Source of the DNA: Lentisphaeria bacterium UBA1784
GTDB taxonomy: Bacteria > Verrucomicrobiota > Lentisphaeria > Victivallales > Victivallaceae
DNA: 27,532 nt
NCBI GenBank assembly: GCA_002315455.1
Contig: DCGG01000165.1
Span: 5,855 to 33,386, forward strand
Reading direction: 5' to 3'
Positions 1-6,613 of the stretch are shown here, piece after piece (position 1 is the stretch's first letter; each line of letters starts with the position of its first letter). A program made the position numbers and the translations under genes. A model generated the notes under the pieces. That model made no database searches and had not been told where the DNA came from. It saw only the letters and a list, made by a program, of their open reading frames with translations.

Positions 1-79
1 CGCATAATATATGTTATGTTAAGTTTGACGCCGTGATGCAGGGCAGGGGTATTGCAATTAACACTTTGATATATAATAT

Positions 80-108
80 GTTACAAAACAAATAATGCAG
101 CCTGTCAA
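80..108 (-). promoter_or_regulatory. candidate leftward promoter
   Basis: Read on the minus strand there is a perfect -35 hexamer TTGACA (complement of 103-108). A weak -10 TGTAAC (complement of 80-85) follows after exactly 17 bp. It would serve a gene beyond the left edge. The -10 box matches only four of six positions, so this is tentative. Confidence 0.35.
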
Positions 109-274
109 TAACTTTGTCAGAAACCTTTCGTTTTCCTGACATCATCGTGGACATTTACAGACAATCATTGTCGTTGAACCATTTCGGAATACTTTTCATG
201 ATTCCGGTCATGAGAAATATTACATAGAAAAAACGAATCGGTACGATTTTTCTTGAAAAAATTCATTTTTTCAT

Positions 275-303
275 TTGACAAAACATCTGTTATTCGGTAT
301 AAT
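275..303 (+). promoter_or_regulatory. sigma70-type promoter of the exonuclease gene
   Basis: TTGACA at 275-280 and TATAAT at 298-303 are both perfect consensus hexamers separated by the ideal 17 bp. Transcription should start near 310. That gives a leader of about 63 nt to the GTG at 373, or about 123 nt to the ATG at 433. Confidence 0.85.
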
Positions 304-432
304 ATTGCTGTCAAGGTCGGTTATTTGGGCTCCTTATACGCAATTTCTCCTCTTCACAATTACTCCTCGTAAGTGTCTGAATCGCCGGCCTTGACCTTTT
401 TTTCTGAAATTTTTGCAGATGGGTTATCAAAT

Positions 433-1470
433 ATGAATCAGTGCTCCTCGTTGATCCTGATCGATGCTTACAGTCAGGTGTTTCGTTCCTTTTATGCCAT
501 GCGTCGGCTGACCGATCATGCCGGCCGTCCCACCAATGCTTTGTTTGTTTTTCTGCGGCTTCTGCTGGGGATTGAACGGACTTGCGCCACGGATTGCGGA
601 GCTATGCTTTGGGATTGCGGTAAAGTTTCCTTCCGCATGGAGCTGAATCCGGAGTATAAAGCGAACCGTCCGCCGATGCCGGACGATCTGAAAGCGCAGA
701 TGCCGACAATCCGGGAGGCCGCAGCGGCTTTCGGATGGCCCCTGCTCCAGCATGCTGATTACGAAGCGGACGATCTGATTGGCGGTTTTTGCCGCAACGT
801 TATTGACCGTCCCGTGCGGATCATCACTTCCGACAAAGATCTTTCCCAGTTGGTGGACGATCGGATCCATATTCTGGCGCCGGCCTCTTCGGGGCCTGGT
901 TTTGAGGAGCGGGGAAGGGTGGAGGTCCTGCAGAAGTTCGGAGTCCCCCCTGCCCTGATCGCGGACTATCTCGCCATCGTGGGAGATTCTGCGGACAACA
1001 TCAAAGGCGTCACCGGGATCGGTCCCAAGGGGGCGGCGGAGATTCTGAATACCTACGGCGCCATTGAATCATGGATGAACGATCCGGAACGTTTTACCGG
1101 GACCCGTTATGCGGCAAAGATGGCCGGACAGGGGGAGTTGCTTGCCCGTAATTTAGGCTTGGTCCGGCTGAAAACGGACCTGCCGGATGATTTTTCCGAA
1201 CCGCTTTCTCTGCTTAAAAAGAAGGCCCCGGATTGGAAAGCGATCGCGGCCATCTGCCGGGAATACGATCTTCAGCGGCTGCTCAAGGATATCCCCGGAG
1301 CAGAAAATGCCTCCCCTGCCCCGGACAAGGAGCCTGCTGTTTCTGCCGAAACCGATACGGAACCGGACCTTTTTTCTGCAATGACCTCCCCTGCTCCGGC
1401 ACCAGTCTGCTCCAAAAGTGAGCCGGAGCCGGAGAACGACTCCCCGATGGTGCAGGGAGAGCTCTTCTGA
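433..1470 (+). CDS. stand-alone 5'-3' exonuclease (Pol I N-terminal / FEN-like)
   Basis: This is a flap-type 5'-3' exonuclease of the family that forms the N-terminal domain of DNA polymerase I. It has no polymerase domain. The family removes RNA primers and 5' flaps during replication and repair. Visible landmarks, in order, are LILIDAYS (first metal-binding Asp), YKANRPPMPDDLKAQ, ADYEADDLIGG (acidic cluster), ITSDKDLSQLV, and the DNA-binding helix-3-turn-helix IVGDSADNIKGVTGIGPKGA. The FEN fold ends around residue 280. A Pro/Glu-rich, probably disordered tail follows and ends in QGELF, which resembles a sliding-clamp-binding motif. I chose the ATG at 433 because the homologous region begins just after it. 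A GTG at 373 would add 20 unconserved residues, and neither start has a convincing ribosome-binding site. The stop overlaps the next start by one base (TGATG). Confidence 0.88.
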   Translation: MNQCSSLILIDAYSQVFRSFYAMRRLTDHAGRPTNALFVFLRLLLGIERTCATDCGAMLWDCGKVSFRMELNPEYKANRPPMPDDLKAQMPTIREAAAAFGWPLLQHADYEADDLIGGFCRNVIDRPVRIITSDKDLSQLVDDRIHILAPASSGPGFEERGRVEVLQKFGVPPALIADYLAIVGDSADNIKGVTGIGPKGAAEILNTYGAIESWMNDPERFTGTRYAAKMAGQGELLARNLGLVRLKTDLPDDFSEPLSLLKKKAPDWKAIAAICREYDLQRLLKDIPGAENASPAPDKEPAVSAETDTEPDLFSAMTSPAPAPVCSKSEPEPENDSPMVQGELF

Positions 1471-1898
1471 TGCCGGAGCGCATGGAGATTTTCCGCGTCA
1501 CCGGACCCGATGGATTTGCAACGCTGTTTTGCTTTCTTCAGAGCAACCTTCCGGGAACTTATGATGATCTTGAAACCCTGTGTTCTGCGGCGGATTCCGG
1601 GACATCTTATTATATGGTAATGGCTGGAAACAGAACAGCAGGCGCCTATTCGCTGACGGAGTGCTCGCATGATTCCCTGCGGATCCGTGACTTTTACACC
1701 GACCGGACCGCGGCGGATTTCGCGCTCGCATTTCTGATCGGGCAGGCATCGGATGCTGGCTATCAAAAGGTGCAAGTATGTGTTACAGAAGACGATACAT
1801 GCGGTATTCGTTTTTTTCGAAACCAGGGATTCAAGCCGGTCCGGACTTTTGAGAACAACACCCTGGGAATGATGTTTTTGCAGCTGAAACTGCAGTGA
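1470..1898 (+). CDS. GNAT-family N-acetyltransferase
   Basis: This 142-residue protein has the size and pattern of a single GNAT domain, which moves an acetyl group from acetyl-CoA to an amine. The middle (about residues 60-95) fits strands 4-5, although the pyrophosphate-binding Q/RxxGxG/A loop is degenerate. The C-terminal part GIRFFRNQGFKPVRTFEN (about residues 112-129) is the familiar 'A..FY...GF' segment. The substrate cannot be deduced. Its ATG overlaps the exonuclease TGA by one base (TGATG), and a GGGAG element lies about 8 nt upstream. The two genes are therefore probably translationally coupled. No convincing intrinsic terminator follows; 1899-2064 holds nothing I can support. Confidence 0.7.
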   Translation: MPERMEIFRVTGPDGFATLFCFLQSNLPGTYDDLETLCSAADSGTSYYMVMAGNRTAGAYSLTECSHDSLRIRDFYTDRTAADFALAFLIGQASDAGYQKVQVCVTEDDTCGIRFFRNQGFKPVRTFENNTLGMMFLQLKLQ

Positions 1899-2064
1899 TC
1901 CCCTCCCCTGACCATGGAGTTAATTTTTCCTCGCATAGTCGAAAATCAGCGGAAAAGATCGGCAACGAATCGGAAAGGGCCAAAATGCGTACAACGAGAC
2001 TGCAACACAACTATTTTCAGCGTAAAACCGGGGAATTTCAGGGTGTGGATCAGGGCATAAAAAA

Positions 2065-2140
2065 TGGAGCCAATGATCGGAATCGAACCGATGACCTATT
2101 CATTACGAGTGAATTGCTCTACCAACTGAGCTACATTGGC
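2065..2140 (-). tRNA. tRNA-Thr, anticodon CGU, CCA encoded
   Basis: The reverse complement folds as a full cloverleaf. The acceptor pairs GCCAATG with CATTGGC, and the D-stem pairs GCTC with GAGC. The anticodon stem pairs ATTCA with TGAAT around the loop CTCGTAA, so the anticodon is CGT, reading threonine ACG with A at position 37. The variable loop is AGGTC, and the T-stem pairs ATCGG with CCGAT around TTCGATT. The discriminator is T, and a genomic CCA (complement of 2065-2067) follows at once, then a run of six T. The 5' end is at 2140. Confidence 0.95.
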
Positions 2141-2153
2141 ACTCCATGAGTTA

Positions 2154-2182
2154 AATATAGCACCGATTATCGCCGTTTTCAA
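2154..2182 (-). promoter_or_regulatory. promoter of tRNA-Thr
   Basis: On the minus strand TTGAAA (complement of 2177-2182) and TATATT (complement of 2154-2159) are separated by exactly 17 bp. The -10 box lies 13 bp from the mature tRNA 5' end at 2140, which leaves a leader of only a few nucleotides. This indicates independent transcription of the tRNA rather than read-through from the upstream DUF4838 gene. Confidence 0.75.
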
Positions 2183-2230
2183 CGGGAGTACGCGTAAAAA
2201 AAGCAAAAATCACGCCAAATCATCCGGAGA

Positions 2231-4009
2231 TCATTTCCCCATGAGCGATTTCCGCAACTCCTCCACCTTTTTATCGCTCATCCCGTGCTTTTTCGCAAAA
2301 GCGATCGTGGTCGCGGCGAGTTTATCGCGGGGAGGAAGCGCAAGCGTTTTCTGCAACTGGGGATAATATGTACCCAGCGCCGCCACTGTGAGCGGATGTC
2401 GGAACACCTTCACCCGCTCCAGCCGGACAGGGTCGGCCGCAACTGCGTTCTCCGCTTGGTCGAGAAGCCGCCATGCTTTCTCGATGGTGTCCGGCTTCAG
2501 CCAGTCGTCTGACGTCTTGCGGAAACATTCCAGTCTGACGCCGGAACGATCCACCGCTTCCGCCGTCAGGGTGACGTACTCCCGCAAATAAGGTGCGGCC
2601 GCACCATAATACCCCTCCAGAAATTCCTGCATGAGCGCTTCCTGATCGAGACAGGGGTCCCACATGAGCTTGGAAACAACGTAGGTCCGCAAAGTCGCAA
2701 GGTCGCCGAATTCCCCGATGGGCGGCTGACTATTCTCAAAAAGGATGCCTTTTACACCGCATTTTCGCAGAAAACGCAGGTCCTTCACCGCATTCAGCAA
2801 CGCCGGATGAGGGATGAAAGAATTCTGAAAATTGGAGGTGTAGTGCCATATGCGGACGTTGGGCGTCAATGCCAGCCAACCCTTTAGATCCGTCGCAAAA
2901 TCTGCGTTGGCAGAATGGTCCAGCGGCTTGGAGAAGTCGCACTCGATATCGCAGAGGCAGATCATGATGTTGGGGTGCAGTTTCAAGCCGGTCGGAGGCT
3001 TGCGGGTATAGCGGTAAGCAAGGGTATCCAGCAACATCTTCGGATGCTTCCGGGAAACCGCCTCCGCTACCTCGTTCAGGAGGAGGATCAGCGGCCCGGC
3101 GGCGGAACCGTATTGCTGATTCAATTTCTTGCATTCCGCGCATTCGCAACCGTTCTCCCCCGGCCAGCTGTCATTGGGAGAGACGGAAATGGCATCCGCA
3201 TCGGGATTCTTGTCCGCCCAATCAAGCAGGCGCTTCACGATCTCCTTGCGCAGTTCAGTGTTGGAGAGACAGAGTTGATGGACGTAGAGCCGGCCCTCCT
3301 TGTGTTTGCCCTGTCGCCGCCCTTTGCGAAGCCAGAACCACTCCGGATGGGTTTCAAATTCCGAAGGTGGGATCAGTTTTGCAAAAGTGTGGCAAAAACC
3401 GACGATCTCATAGTGGCCGCCCCAAGATGCTGGGAGCCGGCCCCATTGATTGTTCCGGCAGGCCACATTGAACCGGATGCTGATGCCGGTATCTTTCCCG
3501 ATGCACCAGCGGACAAGAGGGAACGCCGGTCTCTGGCGAAGCTTCCAATCCGGCGCCGTGAAGGAATTCAAACGCGGCACCGTCTCAACGTTTCGGGCCC
3601 ACCAGCGGACTCCGAGACGTTCCAAAAACGCATGAACGGCATAAATGGTCCCCCTGGCCCCTCCCCCGCAGAGCATGACCCTCTCCGGCGAGGAAACGAT
3701 GAAGACCTCATCGGGGATCAGCGGTTCACCGTTCCGGACGCCTGCGGATATGGCGGTGTTGCCGATGAAGATCCCCCTGCGCTGATCTTTGGCGGATTCG
3801 ACGCGGATGGGGAATTTAGTCCCCGTGATCTGCATCAGGTAACGCTGGAGCAATTCAGCGGCGGTGTGTTCCTGAGTGGTCGCTTTTTGGGGGAGGAAAA
3901 TCACAAAATCTGACTTGTTTTCCTTGAGCGCGTCAAGATCGCTTTTCGGGAGCGTCGATCCGGACACCGCCAGCCCCAGCGTCAGGAAACATACAAAAAA
4001 ATTTTTCAT
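2231..4009 (-). CDS. secreted DUF4838-domain protein (GH67-N-like)
   Basis: About 592 residues with an N-terminal signal peptide (MKNFFVCFLTLGLAVSGS), so it is exported. Family hallmarks I recognise are a domain resembling the N-terminus of alpha-glucuronidases (GRAIFIGNT-like RRGIFIGNTAI, then MLCGGGARGTIYAVHAFLER and LGVRWWARN) and a DUF4838 core with SVSPNDSW followed by CECAECKKLNQ. In this family the core is thought to form a TIM-barrel-like glycoside hydrolase fold; its substrate is not established. Such proteins are abundant in Lentisphaerota and Bacteroidetes polysaccharide loci, but no sugar-utilisation genes are adjacent here. I chose the ATG at 4009 because GGAG lies 10 nt upstream and the signal peptide begins there. 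A TTG at 4036 would precede the ribosome-binding site. The gene starts just after the terminator at 4035-4075 with no obvious promoter of its own. Confidence 0.85.
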   Translation of the reverse strand: MKNFFVCFLTLGLAVSGSTLPKSDLDALKENKSDFVIFLPQKATTQEHTAAELLQRYLMQITGTKFPIRVESAKDQRRGIFIGNTAISAGVRNGEPLIPDEVFIVSSPERVMLCGGGARGTIYAVHAFLERLGVRWWARNVETVPRLNSFTAPDWKLRQRPAFPLVRWCIGKDTGISIRFNVACRNNQWGRLPASWGGHYEIVGFCHTFAKLIPPSEFETHPEWFWLRKGRRQGKHKEGRLYVHQLCLSNTELRKEIVKRLLDWADKNPDADAISVSPNDSWPGENGCECAECKKLNQQYGSAAGPLILLLNEVAEAVSRKHPKMLLDTLAYRYTRKPPTGLKLHPNIMICLCDIECDFSKPLDHSANADFATDLKGWLALTPNVRIWHYTSNFQNSFIPHPALLNAVKDLRFLRKCGVKGILFENSQPPIGEFGDLATLRTYVVSKLMWDPCLDQEALMQEFLEGYYGAAAPYLREYVTLTAEAVDRSGVRLECFRKTSDDWLKPDTIEKAWRLLDQAENAVAADPVRLERVKVFRHPLTVAALGTYYPQLQKTLALPPRDKLAATTIAFAKKHGMSDKKVEELRKSLMGK

Positions 4010-4034
4010 TGGACCGTTTCTCCTTCGAAATCCC

Positions 4035-4075
4035 AAAAGAAAAAGACCATCGCTCTTGTGGAAGAACGGTGGTCT
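4035..4075 (-). terminator. Rho-independent terminator after the ECF-sigma operon
   Basis: On the minus strand AGACCA pairs with TGGTCT, and after one mismatch CGTTCTT pairs with AAGAGCG around a CCAC loop (13 pairs, one G-U). TTTTTCTTTT follows directly. The stem occupies 4044-4075. It begins only 7 bp after the lipoprotein gene ends. Confidence 0.88.
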
Positions 4076-4081
4076 CCAAAA

Positions 4082-5077
4082 TTATTTTTTTCCGTTTGAA
4101 GCCGCAGGTTGAGTTGCCGGCGGCGGGGGCGGACGGTGTCCGGGCCTCATGACCTTCGGCGGTGCGTCCTTGGAATGGGGACGTCCATGCCGGGGGTCTT
4201 CCAGATTGATCTGGCCGGACAGCAACTCATCCACCTGATGTGCGATGATGGCTTCCGCGTTGGCGGCCCGCTTATCCAGTTCCCGCTCCAATTTGATGGA
4301 ACGGGAACGAAGATCCTCAAATTGCAACCTGTTTTCCGAGAGTCTCCGCTGAAAATCCGAACGGACCAGAAGGGTCATGCGCCGTTTCAGGTCGGCCTTC
4401 AGTTCAGAATCCGCCGTCTCCTGATAAGACCGCACCAGGGTCCGAAGTTCCTCGCGACGGGCCATGTCTTCGGCGTAGAGCGCATCCAATTTTGTGCGAA
4501 TGACGCTGCGGTACCGTTCCGGATCCTTGAGTTGAAGTTCCCGCAGTTCCCGCCGTTCCCCTTCCGTCAGGCGGGCGTAAAGACGCCACATGCCGGGTCC
4601 CCGGCGGAACCGTTCCCGTCCCCGGTCCGATTCCGGAGGATGGGGAAGTCCCTGCTTATCCTGCGGCGGAAGAGCCACCGACAGATCGGTGCCTTCCGGC
4701 TCCAGTTCTCCTGACGTGCTGATGCGGGTATGGTCCGGCAGATTCACCTGTACGTTAACGTTGACCGGCGGAGGATTTGCTGCCGTATCCGTGTTTTTGA
4801 CGGTGGGTTCAAGCACGGGTGGATCCGGCTGTGCCGGAACCGGAGCGACGGCGTCCGTTTTGCTTGCCTCCGCAGGCCCTTTGCCCGGCGTTGACACCGC
4901 GGCTTTGGGAGAAGCAATTGCAGGCGTCACGGCCGTCGTCTGATCGGAAAAGTGTTCCGCCAGCGATCCGGTCGGCGAGGAATCCTTTTCAGCAGGAGAG
5001 GAACTGCCGCAGCCACATGCCAATCCGATCAGCGCCAGTGCTGCGATGGTCCAACTTGTTCTGAATGGTTGAAACAT
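4082..5077 (-). CDS. putative lipoprotein with coiled-coil domain
   Basis: I do not recognise a named family. The N-terminus (MFQPFRTSWTIAALALIG, then LACGCG) is a signal peptide with an imperfect lipobox, so a periplasmic lipoprotein is likely. Residues about 25-165 are low-complexity, rich in Pro, Ala, Ser and Thr. About 165-295 is a highly charged, helical, probably coiled-coil region starting RRGPGMWRLYARLTEGERRE and continuing with Arg/Glu/Leu-rich heptads. The tail is Pro/His-rich. The 'LTEGERREL' opening of a charged helical bundle is reminiscent of LTXXQ/CpxP/CnrX-type periplasmic sensors, but I cannot show homology. It follows the anti-sigma-like gene directly, and the operon then terminates. 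The start is uncertain: ATG 5092 (adding MGKIV, 5 nt from the previous stop) is an alternative to 5077. Confidence 0.65.
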   Translation of the reverse strand: MFQPFRTSWTIAALALIGLACGCGSSSPAEKDSSPTGSLAEHFSDQTTAVTPAIASPKAAVSTPGKGPAEASKTDAVAPVPAQPDPPVLEPTVKNTDTAANPPPVNVNVQVNLPDHTRISTSGELEPEGTDLSVALPPQDKQGLPHPPESDRGRERFRRGPGMWRLYARLTEGERRELRELQLKDPERYRSVIRTKLDALYAEDMARREELRTLVRSYQETADSELKADLKRRMTLLVRSDFQRRLSENRLQFEDLRSRSIKLERELDKRAANAEAIIAHQVDELLSGQINLEDPRHGRPHSKDAPPKVMRPGHRPPPPPATQPAASNGKK

Positions 5078-5097
5078 AACGATCTTTCCCATGTGCC

Positions 5098-5436
5098 TTA
5101 CATTTCCTGGACGGCTTCAAGGCCGGAGTTCATGCTGATGGAGAGATTGTAACTCTCCTGTTCCACCTGGGTCCAGTCGGCGAGGGCATTCAGTTCATTC
5201 CGATCCAAAGAACCACGGTCGACGGGAGCCTCCGTTTCCGGCGTGTAGAACCAGACCCCGCATGCGGTAACGACCACGGCGGCGGCCGCTGCGGCGGTCC
5301 AAAGGGCCCGGCCCCAGATCCGTTTCCGGAACGCATTGTGCTTTGCGTGCAGAGATGCGGCGGCGAGGATCCGGCGGTTCAGTTCCGCCGGAGGATCCAG
5401 ATTGATCATCTCGTTGATCTTTGACATGTGGTTCAT
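5098..5436 (-). CDS. single-pass membrane protein, probable anti-sigma factor
   Basis: A 112-residue protein with a cytoplasmic N-terminus of about 42 residues containing LDPPAELNRRILAAASLHAK, one transmembrane helix (about residues 45-67, Ala/Val-rich, ending VWFY) and an extracytoplasmic tail of about 45 residues. It has no zinc-binding HxxxCxxC motif, so it is not a ZAS-type anti-sigma factor. The topology and its position directly downstream of an ECF sigma gene support an anti-sigma role, which is inference from context. A strong AGGAGG lies 6 nt upstream of the chosen ATG at 5436. The 97 bp separating it from the sigma gene contain an imperfect hairpin but no clear terminator. Confidence 0.6.
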   Translation of the reverse strand: MNHMSKINEMINLDPPAELNRRILAAASLHAKHNAFRKRIWGRALWTAAAAAAVVVTACGVWFYTPETEAPVDRGSLDRNELNALADWTQVEQESYNLSISMNSGLEAVQEM

Positions 5437-5533
5437 GATCGTCCTCCTTGTGGAGTATATGTTATAAATGCGTTTTCAGTCGAATTTTTTTGGGCATGCC
5501 TTTCCCGGACATGCGCGTTCTGTTTTTCAGAGT

Positions 5534-6142
5534 TCACAGCAGGTCTCCGTGGTCCACGTCCTGCAGATATCGCCGCAAGTTCTTCAATGCGTATTGCATC
5601 CGGCTCAGCGCGGTATTGATGGAGCACCCTTGTATCTCCGCGATCTCCTTGAAGGAGAGATCCTGCTGCCGCAGGATGAATACCTCCCGCTGGTCTCCCG
5701 GCAAGTTCTTCAGCGCATCGCGGATCGCTTCCGCGAGGTCGGCGGAGTGGGAGAGATGTCCCGGATCGCTTCCGCTCGAGACCGCAATCGCATCCGCCTC
5801 CTCGGGATCCAGTTCGACAAAGTTCTTCTTCCGCCGCAACCGGTCAATAAAAATGTTGTGCGCAATCCGGAACAGCCACGCGCTGAACCGTCCCTCGTCC
5901 CGATAGGAGGCCAGCCGCTCGATCACTCTCAACCAAGTCTCTTCGAACACCTCATCCGCTTCGGAGCGATCCGTGATCAAATTGTTCAGGAAGCCGTAAA
6001 GCTGGCGCCGATAGCGGTTGTAGAGCAACTCGAAAGCATACTCGTCGCCGCGCTCGTAGGCGTCGATCAACGCATTGTCAGCGGTACCTGTGACAATGGG
6101 ATCAAACTCTGCATTTTGCTTTTCGTCCTGATTCACTTCCAT
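5534..6142 (-). CDS. ECF-type RNA polymerase sigma factor
   Basis: About 202 residues with the two-domain layout of group 4 (ECF) sigma factors and no sigma1 or sigma3. Sigma2 spans roughly residues 20-95, with YNRYRRQLYGFLNNL and region 2.4-like GRFSAWLFRIAHNIFIDRLR, which melts and reads the -10 element. Sigma4 spans about 135-195, with NLPGDQREVFILRQQDLSFK and EIAEIQGCSINTALSRMQYA, the helix-turn-helix that reads the -35. The linker is longer and more acidic than usual. I chose the ATG at 6142 because GGAAAG lies just upstream; a TTG at 6157 is possible. The next two genes encode a single-pass membrane protein and a lipoprotein, which fits a membrane-tethered signalling module. The nearest upstream gene is a Nudix hydrolase 30 bp away. 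Confidence 0.9.
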   Translation of the reverse strand: MEVNQDEKQNAEFDPIVTGTADNALIDAYERGDEYAFELLYNRYRRQLYGFLNNLITDRSEADEVFEETWLRVIERLASYRDEGRFSAWLFRIAHNIFIDRLRRKKNFVELDPEEADAIAVSSGSDPGHLSHSADLAEAIRDALKNLPGDQREVFILRQQDLSFKEIAEIQGCSINTALSRMQYALKNLRRYLQDVDHGDLL

Positions 6143-6172
6143 GTTCTTTCCGGACAATTAACGAATTTTTCG

Positions 6173-6592
6173 TCAAAAAATTGTTTCTGTTTCAAAAAAA
6201 GTCAAAAACTTCCAAAAATCCAGATCTCCCGACAGCAGGTCCTTCGGGATCCCGCCATGCAGGTCCGCCCAGCGGAGAGATTGCCCTTCCCTGCCCTGCG
6301 GGACCGCACTCTGCGGCAGCAGCGTCCGGATGAAGTGAAGCCGGATGCGTCCGACATCCGTCACGTAAAGCAGATCCAAGGGCAGCGAATCCACCCCCAA
6401 CTCCTCCTGCAATTCCCGTTTCAAAGCCTCGTTCAAAGTCTCTCCCGGCTCCCGCTTTCCTCCGGGAAACTCCCAGCCATAGGGCGGTTTCCCCGATGGC
6501 CGGTCGGCCAACAACACCTTGCCGTTCTGCCGAACCACCGCGGCGACCACGTCGACTCTGGGAGATGAAGTACGGTTTTCATTGGGACCCAT
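6173..6592 (-). CDS. mutT: Nudix hydrolase, MutT-like (8-oxo-dGTP diphosphatase)
   Basis: A 139-residue single-domain Nudix protein. The Nudix box at residues 45-67 is complete: GKREPGETLNEALKRELQEE then LGV, fitting GX5EX7REUXEEXGU, with the metal-binding glutamates in place. The preceding GWEFPGGK and the N-terminal VAAVVRQNGKVLLADRP are typical of MutT, which removes oxidised dGTP from the nucleotide pool to prevent A:T to C:G transversions. Other Nudix substrates cannot be excluded from sequence. AGGAGG lies 7 nt before the ATG. It sits 22 bp after the M50 protease gene and 30 bp before the ECF sigma gene in the same run. Confidence 0.85.
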   Translation of the reverse strand: MGPNENRTSSPRVDVVAAVVRQNGKVLLADRPSGKPPYGWEFPGGKREPGETLNEALKRELQEELGVDSLPLDLLYVTDVGRIRLHFIRTLLPQSAVPQGREGQSLRWADLHGGIPKDLLSGDLDFWKFLTFFETETIF

Positions 6593-6613
6593 AAAATGAC
6601 CTCCTGTGACAAC

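Larger units (their letters stand above)
1..372. other. AT-rich intergenic/regulatory region, no gene seen
   Basis: No credible coding region is present. The DNA is visibly richer in A/T than the genes that follow. It holds a consensus sigma70-type promoter facing right (275-303) and a weaker candidate facing left (80-108). It also holds several dyads: a perfect 6+6 palindrome around a single base (GACAAT at 160-165, ATTGTC at 167-172), an inverted repeat CGGAAT (185-190) / ATTCCG (201-206), and two copies of the self-complementary hexamer TCATGA (196-201 and 208-213). A small hairpin AATCG-GTA-CGATT lies near 235-247. These could be operator sites for a leftward gene outside the window or for the exonuclease gene. 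Their function is inference only. Confidence 0.6.

Noticed and set aside
25..77. Second rightward promoter using TTGACG or TTGCAA with TATAAT at 72-77
   Set aside because: The spacings (14 bp for TTGCAA, over 40 bp for TTGACG) are incompatible with sigma70 recognition.
1895..2149. Plus-strand 84-residue frame ending in NDRNRTDDLFITSELLYQLS
   Set aside because: It is the antisense of the tRNA-Thr; this exact kind of peptide is a well-known mis-annotation created by translating tRNA genes backwards.
2915..3913. 332-residue plus-strand frame opposite the DUF4838 gene
   Set aside because: Antisense shadow; the minus-strand frame has the signal peptide and family motifs.
5437..5533. Hairpin between the sigma and anti-sigma genes as a terminator
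   Set aside because: The 7-bp GCATGTC/GGCATGC stem is followed by an A-run, not a T-run, on the transcribed strand.
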